64,000 nt of DNA, taken from Macrosoma leucophasiata (Eukaryota > Arthropoda > Insecta > Lepidoptera > Hedylidae). Positions 1 through 11,400 of this stretch are shown here, piece by piece. How positions within the stretch are numbered: position 1 is the first letter of the stretch; the number at the start of each line of letters is the position of its first letter. The translations under genes and the position numbers were made by a program. The stretch is from the NCBI GenBank assembly GCA_036365455.1, contig JAWQUS010000010.1, forward strand, positions 13,958,501 to 14,022,500, in the 5' to 3' direction. A model generated the notes under the pieces. It saw only the letters and a list, made by a program, of their open reading frames with translations, made no database searches and was not told where the DNA came from.

Positions 1-3000
1 AACGGCGCGAGTGGCACAGCTTACAAAGACGCATAAGTATGATTTAGAAATACGCGCGTTTCTTCGGTTTGACTCTTTGGTTGGAAATGGTCCGCCAATG
101 TCAATACCGACAGTGTGAAAAACATGAACATCGCTTGACCGATATTTCGGTAGTTCACCCATTATAGGTTGAGTCTTCGAGGGAGACACTTTAAAACAGG
201 ATATACATTTTGTGAAGTGTGATCGAATAGCACTGCAAGCGGAAATGATCCAATATTTCTGGACAATCAAACTTTGGAGAGTTCTTGGACCTACATGCAG
301 GTAAAGTTTGTGATAATAATCAATTAATGTATTAGTAAAATGAGATTTCTTTGGTAGCACCAAAGGATGGTTTTGTTGAAATGAAAGAGTTGAGTGCGAA
401 AGTCTACCCCCCACCCTGAGGAAATAATCGGCATCCAAAAAGGGGTTAAGCTTTCGCAAAGAAGGAGTACACTGATTGTTATTTGATAGCGCCGTTATGT
501 CATCCGGAAAATGATGCTTTTGTACCAGTTTGACTAATGCATCATGTGCCTTGCGCGAGTCGGTAATGGTAAGATGTCTTGGTTGAACTGAACGAATGCG
601 GCAAACACAAACAAATTGAAAGCACCTCGCTACAACATTCATCAGTTTATTAAAATTAGAAAACTTTTCTGTCAGTTCATACATCTCTGACGGTTCCGAC
701 ACTGAAGTGACTACAATAGTTTTTTTACATTTTAACTCGGGAGGCTCGCAATCCCGAAACTCATTCATTGACCTGACTGGCCACTGTGATCGATCTAGTT
801 TTAACCAGTCAGGACCATCGAACCATTCACGATTGACCAGTAATGCAGATGGTAAAGCGCCACGAGAACAGATGTCGGCTGGATTGAAAACACCACTAAC
901 ATGATTCCAACAATCAGTAGAAACGCTATCCTGGATTTTAGACACTCTGGTCGAAACAAATATTTTTAAATTATAACTTGGAGTGTTAAGCCAAGCCAAA
1001 ACGACAGATGAATCAGTAAACAATACGATCTCATAGACTTTAAGTCGAACTTCTAATATTGACTGAACATATTTCACTAATTTTGCTAATAGATGGGCAG
1101 CCATTAGTTCTGGACGAGGAACAGTTATAGTCTTTAAGGGTGCAACCTTAGATTTAGCCATGACTAAACTGATTTTCATCTCATCATCAGCATTGCGTGA
1201 TAAAAGATACACTACCGCGGCATATCCAAGAGTAGATGCGTCACAGAACCCTAGAATCTGACAGTAGGTGTGACGAACTACTTTGATATGGCGATCATGT
1301 CGTATATTTGATAAAAAAGGAAGTTCGCTAACATAGGTCTTCCATTGTGACGCTAAGTCTGGTGGCAGGCTTTCATCCCAGCCAAACTGACGCGCCCAGA
1401 GTACCTGCATGAAACATTTGGCGTAAAAAATACTTGGAGCTACAAAGCCGAGGGGGTCGAAGAGGCGACCTATTTGAGACAAGACTGATCTTTTTGTCAT
1501 ATTTGGAAAGGACGTTCTTTCGTAGTGGACTGTGACACGATGAGAAGTGATGGTACTAGTCGGTTTAATAACACAAAAGGGTGGAATTATGTGCTTGGAG
1601 GTCACGTGCGGAGCGTCACCAAGGCATGTCATATCGCCCAAATCCTCATATTCGTGCATACATTTATAATATTGTAATTTAAGTTCAGGGTCTCGTTCCA
1701 ATTTTGGCTCGAGGTTCAGTAGCCGACGCTTAGCCAGAGCGCTGGAATCACCCAATTCGACATCGCGTCGAACAGGATACTTCACAATATACCGACCAAA
1801 GTCGTCACTACTATATTCTTTCGTAAATAAACGCTCAGTAAGCTCATCATCTGGACTACGAGTTACACCAACCGGTATGTTCTCAACCTCCCAAAATGAA
1901 CGTACAATTTCATCAATATTTGTAGTGAAACCACAGAACACACTCTTTGACTTCGATGAGACATCCCTATCCCAATCAGGGAGCTTAATCTGTCCAAGTA
2001 TAACATATCCAAAAACTGAATTCATAGCTACAGGAAGGCCAGGTTTATTTGGCAGTATCTTTTGACCGTCATAAATATACGGGAAAAAATCTCCGGCTAT
2101 TAGCATTTCAATAGGAGCCGATTTAAAATAACCAGGGTCTGCTAACATCAAATGTTGATATTCATTAATGATTATCTCTGGTAATGACACTGTAGGTATA
2201 TTAGCCGCAATGCTTGAAACAACGACCGCATCGGTTGACATGGTAGGACCATTACAGTGTCGTGGTTTAATATTGCAAGTTGTTAACCCGAACTGCTGAA
2301 TTGAATTGCCACCCAAACCGACTGGTTCAAATTTACATTTGCGGCGCGACAACCCTAGGCGATTCGCACAGTCTTGAGTTAGGTAACTCGACATAGCGCC
2401 GCTGTCAATCAAGGCACGTACGGTGTGGTACTGGCCCCAACAATCTGCGACGTGGATGACCGCGGTGCCGAGCAAGACTGTCAAATTAGCCGAGCAAGTC
2501 AACGCCACTGCACTAGCGTTCGAGTTTGTAAAAGAATCTATGTGCAGCGTATGATGATGCTTATTTTTGCAGATCGTACAACGTACCTTAGACGGACAGT
2601 CGTCGAGAGAATGTTTGCGTAAACAATTTTCGCATAAATTCATTTGTTTAATTTTCTCTAACCGCTGCGCCGGCGTAAGGTCGATGTAGTCGATACATCG
2701 ATATATAGAATGCATCTTGTTACAGTACAGACATTGCATGGATTTTGTAGATACAGCTTGGTCTGTCGTAACAGCAGTGACCGACAACGTTGGTCGCTGC
2801 GAACTTGTATAAATCGATTTTGTAGAAGGCCGATTGATCGCCTTCGACTTACCCTGAGTGTGCCGTACACTATTAGCATTTGTGGAATTAGGAACACACT
2901 TTGCCATTTCGAGGTTTTCAACTTGAATTTCAATGAAATTTATCAAATCGCTATAAGTAGGTATTTTACTTTTATCTAAGTCCCTCTCTAGTTCACGCCT

Positions 3001-3828
3001 AGAGACGGGATCAAGGTTTTGTAACGCAATATAAAACAGAATAAACCCTGACAAATCTGAAATCTGAAGTGTGTACAAGGCCTTAATATTTTCTTGAAAT
3101 GTTTCCAAAAACTTGTGAAGTCCCGAAATGGATTCATTTAGAAGAGGTTTAAATTCGAATAATTTATCAAGGTAGGTATTTGCTAACGCCCGTTTGTTCT
3201 CGTAACGTTTTTCTAAACTACTCCATACAATCTCATAATTATCTGACGTCACTGGCATCGACTTGACAATCGTCAATGCAGGCCCGCTTACCACCGTTAA
3301 TAAATAGTGAAACTTTTCAACGTCAGCTAGATCATTATTTTCGTGAATTAATCGCACAAAAGTATCGCGAAAAGTAGGCCAGTTTTCGCGTTTACCATCA
3401 AATACGATAAGTTCCAACTTCGGTAATTTTACCTTACTACCACTTGCGACTTTCTGAGACTGAGGCGTACTAGGTACCTCCTTGTTAAATAACTCGGACA
3501 CCCTAAGAATATGGAAATAAATTTGATCAAAACTTTCTAATTCGTGATATGATGGGATAAAATTAGGTTCATACTTCTTTTTAAGCACAATAATACTTGC
3601 TACACTAGCCTCGTACTTTTCCCGCCATACTGGTAAATCACTCAATCGAACTTTGAAATCACCTAACAACTCGGAATTGTCACTAACTTTGTTGGAAATT
3701 TCGTACAGATTTTGTAATCGTAAGAAACACATTTCTTTCACGGTTATGTGAGGCTGTAATAACATATCATATTCACCCATTCCATCCTCGAACTTCTCTA
3801 TTCCGGCTACATCTTTTTTAGGAGGCAT
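1..3828 (-). CDS. BEL/Pao retrotransposon gag-pol polyprotein, RT core deleted, runs off left edge
   Basis: The frame opens with ATG at 3828 and shows no stop through 1276 codons to the window edge (every triplet was checked). Residues about 1-440 are gag-like, with Cys/His knuckles starting CLYC at residue 366. The aspartic protease active site DSG is at 475-477 (ALIDSG context). The RT N-terminal landmarks FWEVENIP (645-652) and CVIKPTST follow. At about residue 765 the sequence jumps from HRV straight to TVHYERTSF and then TKRSVLSQIGRLFDPLG (FDPLG 790-794), so the catalytic YxDD-containing core, about 230-250 residues in the family, is absent in frame. RNase H follows (FCDAS D863, TDSS D939). 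Integrase has the HHCC zinc site (H1173, H1178, C1208, C1211) and a first catalytic Asp at 1243 in GIDIGGPF. The element lies on the same strand as, and probably within an intron of, the TBC gene. The call as BEL/Pao is firm; the deletion is inferred from family architecture. Confidence 0.9.
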   Translation of the reverse strand, partial: MPPKKDVAGIEKFEDGMGEYDMLLQPHITVKEMCFLRLQNLYEISNKVSDNSELLGDFKVRLSDLPVWREKYEASVASIIVLKKKYEPNFIPSYHELESFDQIYFHILRVSELFNKEVPSTPQSQKVASGSKVKLPKLELIVFDGKRENWPTFRDTFVRLIHENNDLADVEKFHYLLTVVSGPALTIVKSMPVTSDNYEIVWSSLEKRYENKRALANTYLDKLFEFKPLLNESISGLHKFLETFQENIKALYTLQISDLSGFILFYIALQNLDPVSRRELERDLDKSKIPTYSDLINFIEIQVENLEMAKCVPNSTNANSVRHTQGKSKAINRPSTKSIYTSSQRPTLSVTAVTTDQAVSTKSMQCLYCNKMHSIYRCIDYIDLTPAQRLEKIKQMNLCENCLRKHSLDDCPSKVRCTICKNKHHHTLHIDSFTNSNASAVALTCSANLTVLLGTAVIHVADCWGQYHTVRALIDSGAMSSYLTQDCANRLGLSRRKCKFEPVGLGGNSIQQFGLTTCNIKPRHCNGPTMSTDAVVVSSIAANIPTVSLPEIIINEYQHLMLADPGYFKSAPIEMLIAGDFFPYIYDGQKILPNKPGLPVAMNSVFGYVILGQIKLPDWDRDVSSKSKSVFCGFTTNIDEIVRSFWEVENIPVGVTRSPDDELTERLFTKEYSSDDFGRYIVKYPVRRDVELGDSSALAKRRLLNLEPKLERDPELKLQYYKCMHEYEDLGDMTCLGDAPHVTSKHIIPPFCVIKPTSTITSHRVTVHYERTSFPNMTKRSVLSQIGRLFDPLGFVAPSIFYAKCFMQVLWARQFGWDESLPPDLASQWKTYVSELPFLSNIRHDRHIKVVRHTYCQILGFCDASTLGYAAVVYLLSRNADDEMKISLVMAKSKVAPLKTITVPRPELMAAHLLAKLVKYVQSILEVRLKVYEIVLFTDSSVVLAWLNTPSYNLKIFVSTRVSKIQDSVSTDCWNHVSGVFNPADICSRGALPSALLVNREWFDGPDWLKLDRSQWPVRSMNEFRDCEPPELKCKKTIVVTSVSEPSEMYELTEKFSNFNKLMNVVARCFQFVCVCRIRSVQPRHLTITDSRKAHDALVKLVQKHHFPDDITALSNNNQCTPSLRKLNPFLDADYFLRVGGRLSHSTLSFQQNHPLVLPKKSHFTNTLIDYYHKLYLHVGPRTLQSLIVQKYWIISACSAIRSHFTKCISCFKVSPSKTQPIMGELPKYRSSDVHVFHTVGIDIGGPFPTKESNRRNARISKSYLCVFVSCATRAV

Positions 3829-5264
3829 TATTGTTATGTTCAATATATAGTAACGATTGCAACTTACAAAGTATACAAAGTGTACAACAAAGAAAGTAAG
3901 ATGGCGCCGTGCGAATAAATCGTATCTTTTTACGTAATTAATTTCGTACTCACAACTACAAATCGAGTACAAATGTTGGTTTTAACAGTTGAAACAGAGG
4001 GAAAGGAATGTAAAAATAGGATCTATGTACTGTTAATACGTGTAGGTATTGTACTTTTTGAATTATAGGTACCTATCCAAAAATGTATAGCACATGTACT
4101 AGTTTGTGCCGACAACAATTACAATAAATAGATAAAATAGGTATGTTATTCAGTTATGTTGATGCTTAATGATAACGTAACTGGGTCATTCGCGTTCGAA
4201 AGGACCAAAATGTCCAGTATAGGACTATAATTACTGTATTGAAAGACGCAATGCAACTCACCAAAAAGTTCTGGAAGACCACCTTTTCAGTTATATGATT
4301 CAATAAAGTTCATTAATTAAACTCCGTTTTTACACAGACACTTCAGAGTCATTGGTTTTAGGCTTTTACTTAATAAAATGAAAATTCACAAAAAATGCAT
4401 CTCGAATTGGCGGCAATTTTCAGGTAAGTAAGTGTTTTCTCTCGACGCCGCTAGCTGCGTGGCGCTAGTGTCGCCTTGACGTATGAAGGTGCAACAAACT
4501 CCTTGGTTTAGGCACGACACGGAGCTCGATGGCGCGTGTTTTGAATTCGCGCCGCGGTGGTGGTTGGTGATAGGATTGGCATTGCTTATGAAAACCCAAC
4601 ACATTAAAAAAAGGTTTAAATAACATTTATCCTAAATTTTATGCTCTACATTCTTTTATTAGATGTTAATCATTGGAGCAGCAGAAACTGAGATAATTGC
4701 GAAAAATTTTTTTTACCTTTGATCTCGTATAACTTACGGTGCAGACACGAGATTATGTGAGACTTTTGAGACAGCTTTTAGAACGCCAAAATAAAGGTAA
4801 ATACAAATATGTATTCAGCTCATTACCTCTCATTCCGAGGTTAATCGCTAAAATGACTGGACTATGTCGCAAGAGGTTATAATGCGCGGACAAGACCAAA
4901 ATGAAAGTGCTGGTACTGATTTTATTGGTCAAAAGAAATATCGTGTAAGCTTCAAAATATTTTTTCAACATACTTAGTTACTGATATTTGAACAAATCTG
5001 ATAAATTATCTCGCAGTTTAGGCATTATGATACAGTTTTGCTTTTATAAAAAATCGGCCGGAAGACAAATGAAGTGATATGATAGAATAAAGACGCCATT
5101 TTGTATAGCTGTCACTTAAGAAAGTTAGGCGTATTTTAATTTTTACTATGGCAGATGACAGTAGTGACAAGTAAGTCTTTTCTGGCCGAAATGCTTAAAT
5201 TAAAATAAAACAACCGTTATTTTTTGTTGAACTAAGATTCCAAACACAGTAATGGAGGATTTAC
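3829..5264. other. Non-coding flank: presumed 5' leader/LTR zone of the BEL/Pao element, then TBC-gene intron
   Basis: This stretch is AT-rich with no convincing gene. The 5' LTR and primer-binding site of the minus-strand BEL/Pao element should lie just right of 3828. I could not delimit them, because the partner LTR is outside the window. Confidence 0.4.
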
Positions 5265-5401
5265 CTTCTTGCGGAAGTGATGTGGTACTCCAGCCGGCAA
5301 GCGCGCGACCAGCCGCATGGCATGCAGCCACTCGGCGTACCCGCCTTCGCCAGGCCCCTCGCCGCCCACGGTCACACCGAACCGCGCCCCACTCTCGCCA
5401 G
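5265..5401 (-). CDS. TBC1D30: TBC1D30-like exon 5, start of the TBC (Rab-GAP) domain
   Basis: It is 137 nt long, GC-rich against AT-rich surroundings, with donor GTAAAT (5259-5264) and acceptor GTGAAG. It encodes GESGARFGVTVGGEGPGEGG, then YAEWLHAMRLVARLPAGVPH and HFRKK, leaving in phase 0. The next exon should open with the domain's conserved Trp; none was found between here and the BEL/Pao element, so it lies left of the window. Confidence 0.7.
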
Positions 5402-8400
5402 CTTCACAAATTTAAATTAATGAATTAATTATGAACACGTATTATGTAAATAAACATATTTAGCTTTACCTACTTAGGTACACCTATGTTTTTTCGTAGG
5501 TCAGTGGTATGGTCAGTGGCGTACCTACCGTAAGCAGTGGCTTACGTGGCGACAACCCAGTCATCAAGGTCAGTGAACCATACCCAGGCAAAAGACCAAG
5601 GGCAAACATGAAATTCGGATCCTGTTTAAACGTTTCATGTTTTATAATGTTTGTTTGGGATCAACAAGCGTAGAGACGTGATGTTCCCAACGCTTTCTAG
5701 TGGAAGGGAATTCTTCCGCTACAGCAGTCAATCAACAGGACAATGGCGGTCAAACTATTCTAATACGGCGGTAGTAAATATAATAACGCGGGATGGGCAG
5801 CAGCGTCTCGCAACAAAACTACATCATCGACTACGATCGCCAACCTTGCCGATTATGGTATATTCCGCTAGATGTTGATGATGTGACAGACTTTGGGGTA
5901 GGAGGCTTTTGCCCAGCAGTCGAAGCTTTTCGGTTGAAATCATCATCACGGACCACTCATTTCATGAAGGCCAAGGGAGTTCCTAGAGCTGAGCGGTTCT
6001 TGGACACTGCCCTTATAATAACTCGCCTCCGAACGTCTCTGGATATGGTCAATCACATCACCAGTAAGATTAGTAAATTAATATTGTAACTTATCATTAA
6101 ATCTACCATTAAAACTTGAGAAATCAATGCAGGTATGTAACCTTTTGTGAACTCTGTCCCCGTACAACTTCTACAGTAAAACAAAATGGTTCACACGATG
6201 CACGATGTAACAAAACCGACTTCATTGAAGTGCTTCAATTTTAGAAATTGAACACGCGAACTCACTTCGTCCATATTTGTATTTTTTTATATCATGAATT
6301 GGCAAACAAGCATGCAGTTCATGGTAAGTAAGTGAATACTGTAGCCTATAAACATCTACATAAAACCAGAGATTTCAATGTAGGTAGATGCTTTGTCACT
6401 CCTAAGGTTAGTTGTTATACCTCTGTGGCAGAAATTACAGGGCCGTCCATTACCACCGGGCCGGAATACGCGGAACATTACCATTTAGTGACAAGTAGAT
6501 TACCTATTATAATGGTAGATGGATTTTGAAAGTAAATCAAAATAATCAAAGTATCAGTTTTTCTTATTGTGAATCTTTTTTTTTTATTTAACATAAAATT
6601 GACCACTATTTCATATTACATTTGATTTTTTTTTTGATTCAATTAACACTTGGCCGGTTTTTGAGGGTTCCGTAGTAAACAAGGAACCCTAATAGTGTCG
6701 CCATGTCCGTCTGTCTGTCTGTCTGTCTGTCAGTCTGGCTGTCTGGCTGTCTCTCTGTCTGTCTGTCTGTCAATCTGTCTGTCTGTCTGCCTGTCCGTCC
6801 GCGGTTTAGCGCAAAAACTATTGGTACTAGAGACTTAAAATTTGGCACAAGTATACACCTTAATCACGCCGACAAAGTGGTAGAATAGAAACATGAAAAA
6901 TAAATTTATTTAGGGTACCTCCCCTACATGTAACCCACGGATATATTTTTATTTTTCGTTTTCTATATGGTGTGGGATATCGTTGGATAGGTCTTTCAAA
7001 AATGTTAGGGGTGTGCTAACATCTTTTTTGGATTTAGTTGACTGTTCGTGACTTATTAAGCTTTAAAGTGCCGATTTTCGTTGGAGTCAAGTGTCCCCTC
7101 CTCTCTACCGACTAAACGGTTGTTATTAGAAATTCAAACGTTGCGGCAATAGTAGCTACATATAACGAAATTAAAAGGAAAACTATCACACCTAAGTTGG
7201 CCTTACAAGTTCGCGAGTAATAGTCGACCAAATGTAATACTCGAAATTTTTTAGCAACTCCATAGAAAATATTTATACATATAGGATTTTGTTCATTACA
7301 TCAATCAAACCTAAAAACTACGGAACCCTACACAGCGAGTGGCCCGACACGCACTTGACCGGTTTTTATGTATGTATTTACTTAATATAACTTTATAATT
7401 AGATAACATTTTACTCAACTCATAAACATTATTATTTAAGAGTTGATTAAAACATAATCTTTGTATCAAGGAAAAAGTTGTAAAAAATCCTTGGCACTAA
7501 GTATTACTTTATTTTTTGTAACAGGTTACTCCACGGCTTTTGTCAAACCCCTAAACTAGAAACAAACCTACTGCAAATTGTTGTCGGCGAAACACATTAT
7601 TGCTATCAAATATTTGGCTTTTTTAGATTAGACAATACAATAAAGAAAACGTTTAAGTATCAACGTGTGTAACTTAAGCGTATTATATTAGATAATAGTT
7701 TCTCAAAATAACAACTAGCCCTTCGCTTGCAAATAAAGAGATAAAGACAAAACAGCCATATTTCAGTTTCTTCACACAATCGCTCGGTTTCTAGGGAAAA
7801 TAGTAAATTATATTGTAATTCGTGAAATATAATCGTATATTAATAATATATACCTGTAAATTAATTAATTCACTATATACTGGTATTAAGAAGTGCCAAA
7901 GATAAAGGATAATAGGTACAGATTGGTATCGCCTACAACTGTATAGCCTAATCTAACTATCACTATTTTTTTAGTATTTGGTTTGCCAAGGCCCGGTTAA
8001 ATGTTTGTAGATATAAACACACATACATGTCATGAAAAAACTTAAAAGAATTAACGACTAGAATTGGTATGGACTAACCCCCTTATTATATAAACGTACC
8101 ACGTATAAACGTAACCTTATAAACGTATTTTATCTAAAATGTTACTTTACAATTACAATTACTGTGGCAAAATACTGGGCCGATAAAATTTAAGTCGAAC
8201 CGCTGACACGAGAAGAAGAAGAAGCTGGTGGTAGAGCTCCAGTGACGGAGCTCGCGGGCGTAGGCACCACCGCATTACCTAATTTACTTGCCGCTAAATG
8301 GTAGTGTTCAGCACTATCGTGTTCCGGTCAGGTGGTAATGTACGGCCCTGTAATTTCCGGCACAGAGGCATAACACCTTAGGCCTCAGGGGTGGTAACGC

Positions 8401-11400
8401 ATCTGCATTTTGGCCTTGGTGTTCATGTGGGTGTCTATAGGCTGCAGTCATCACTTAACATCAATGTGAACTGCATGCTTGTTTGCCACTTCCATTACAT
8501 AAAAAAAAAAAAAGCTAAAGTGTTGCTAATCTCTCCTTTGTCTTTTACTATCCTGCACATTTGACAATGCAACTGACAAAGACAAAGCATTCTATAGCTA
8601 AAACGTATCTAATGTACGATTATGAACATGGGGGTTACTTTATAGGACTGGTATAGATTGCGAGATTCACTTGTCATCAATTTAAACTTCTTTGTTTGTA
8701 GGTACTTTTAGCAAGCATAAAAATAGTTTCAAAAGTTCACTCGCATGTGTTATTGCGAAAAATAAAAGTAGTGTTATATACCAAATAAAATATTTTTAAA
8801 TGACACCTAATTGTTGCCTACATTTTATATTTTATTCTAAATAGATACATTATGTATCGTACCCAGGTCAATGTAAATTCTTGATGAATAACATAAGATG
8901 ATACACTGAATTATTTTTGAATCATGAAAAAAACTGTTTTAAAGGATTAAAGAATTCTGACTTAAAAATAAAAAGGGAAAATATTAAACAAGGGCAAGAA
9001 AGATCGACACGAAAAAATATAATAACTGAGAAATAAGGAATCACAACAAGGTGATAAAATGTTAACACCTACGGAATTATGCAAGGCGATCGATTAGTTC
9101 CTCCTCGGACTACTAAATTGTAGTAGGTAAGTAATTATCTAAATGATGTATTTTAAATGTAGGTATAGTGCTTTTTCTTCCTAATATCAGAAACTAGAAA
9201 CTTATCTATTAATTTAAAATGACAAGCGCCTCTTATGAAATGTCAAAAACATTTTTTTTTGTTTTTGACATACTAATAAATATGTACCTAATCAAGAATA
9301 TCACTAAGATCAAAACTAAATATAATATGTTCACTAATGTATACCAATAAAATGTCTCATTTCCCCTTTAACAAACGGATAACAAAGAGTAAATTGTACT
9401 AAAAGATACCCTAACGTGTTAATCTACCTAATCTAATTTTATAGGAATCACGAAATGTAGGCATCATTCCGCCAAATGATTTGAATGAGTATTTGGCTAA
9501 ATCTCAAACTGAATTTCAGAGCGATATTTCGATAGACCCCGCTAAAATTAGGCATCAAATTATGGGCTTTTGCGTTTGTAATAGTTTAATAATTGTCGCT
9601 TTATCATATTCATTCATAACAGTTTCAAACCAGGAAACAGAAATATTCCTTGTATAGAATCACGTTCATTTGATTATATCATTAGCGTAGCACTCGTAAG
9701 GACTAAATCAATAACAAAAGTAGGTTAGTTAACTGCAATGTTAGATTTCAAGAATTATATAAATTTAACAATAAACGATTGTTCAGCACGTTATAAATCA
9801 ATCAATATCAATTCCATCCTCTGTAATAATTACATAAAATGTCATCAACATCATAATTGAATGTACCTGCAGTAGTCCTCGAAGAACCCGCTAAGTTCCT
9901 CAGGGAGTTTAGGATAGCACTCATCTGTATTGCACGGGGCGCACATTTGACAACGAATACATATCTTTACGGCTGCACTAATCACCAAATTAATGATCCG
10001 ACTGTTCAATTCGATGCAGTATCACTGCAGCCCAACACGTCATCCTCAATTCGTGGCTAAAAAGGAATTCTAACAATCACAAATGAGATTAACGCAACAT
10101 GATGCGGTGCCAGGGATACAAAGCGGCAATTTAAAGTATAATGTGCCATATCGTCAAAACATTTGCGACTGCGTTCTCGACCAGCTGATGCGATGTTTAC
10201 TGGGTAGTCCGCGAAACGAAGCAGTGGGGCGGCTCACCCTCTACTACTATATCGCAATGGCATTTAATTCAAATCGATGCTAGGACGACAGTTCAAGCGA
10301 AGTTCGCTGAATCGCTGAAACGAAATATCGTGGTAGACGTCGATGGGCATGCGCGGTCGGCCAGAAAGGATATGTTTGTGTGCGTTACATATCGATTTGG
10401 CGCTGCTGTGTACGTCAGATACAGATAGAACGCCAAAAGTACTCTATATCTTCATTGTCCTCGGTGCGTAATGTTATTTTAAGACTTTGAATGAAAGCGC
10501 TGTTCATATACATATTTATATTTTAAATGTTTGTATTTCATTGGTGAATTGAGATATATTTTAAGTACTTACATTTAGGTTCGGTTGCACCAAAATAATT
10601 GTTTAAGTTTGATATAAATATATAAAGATAAGGAATATCTAGAGTAAGATTATCTAACTAACAGAGATCAAAGTCATGAAAATGATACGGGGGTTTCAAT
10701 TTACTCATCAGACAAGGTAATTAGAAACGTTTAAAAAGTAAAACAGAAAACAAACGAATCTAAATTCTAAAGGTAGAAAACTTGAGCGTAGCGATAACTG
10801 AAATAAAAGATGTGCATTCAGCAGTTTCCCCACCAATAATATAATACAAATATATTAATGATTGATGTTATTTATTTAAAAGTATTCTCTGTCTCTGCCA
10901 ATCTCTACTGTCTTTTGTTCTGGGTTTGGCTTTGGCTCTCTCTCTCTATCTTTCTCTCTCTCTCTCTCTCTTTCTCTCCCTCTCTGCGTATTGTGTGTGT
11001 CATTTTTTATCTCTCGGGTACCAGAAATTAAAGCTTTAAGTAATTCCATGCCTACTAGATGTGTAGACTAGTTGATAGTAATACCAATTAAAATAATTGA
11101 AAATCATGGGGCCAATTTAAATTGATGTCGCACATTAAACGCAAATAGATAAAGCCACTCAAAGTAAAACTGTTAGAGCATAATCTTAATATATATAAAT
11201 CTCGTGTCACAATGTTTGTCCTCAATGGACTCCTAAACCACTTAACCGATTATAATAAAATTCGCACACCATGTGCAGTTCAATCCAACTTGAGAGATAG
11301 GATAGTTTAAATCTCAAATTATAGTCGCAATTTTAATTTATTGCTAATTATTTGTCTGTTATTATTTGACAGTCACAATTATCTGTTAACTCCAAATGAT

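Noticed and set aside
2658..2979. ORFs of about 90 codons on both strands inside the BEL/Pao region
   Set aside because: They are other-frame shadows of the long gag-pol frame.
4262..4290. 21-nt minus-strand microexon candidate (VVFQNFL) with GTGAGT donor
   Set aside because: The next TBC exon should start with a Trp after V/L; the acceptor has no pyrimidine tract; no family match.
6639..6888. ORFs on both strands made of TDRQ / VCLS repeats
   Set aside because: They are translations of a CTGT microsatellite.
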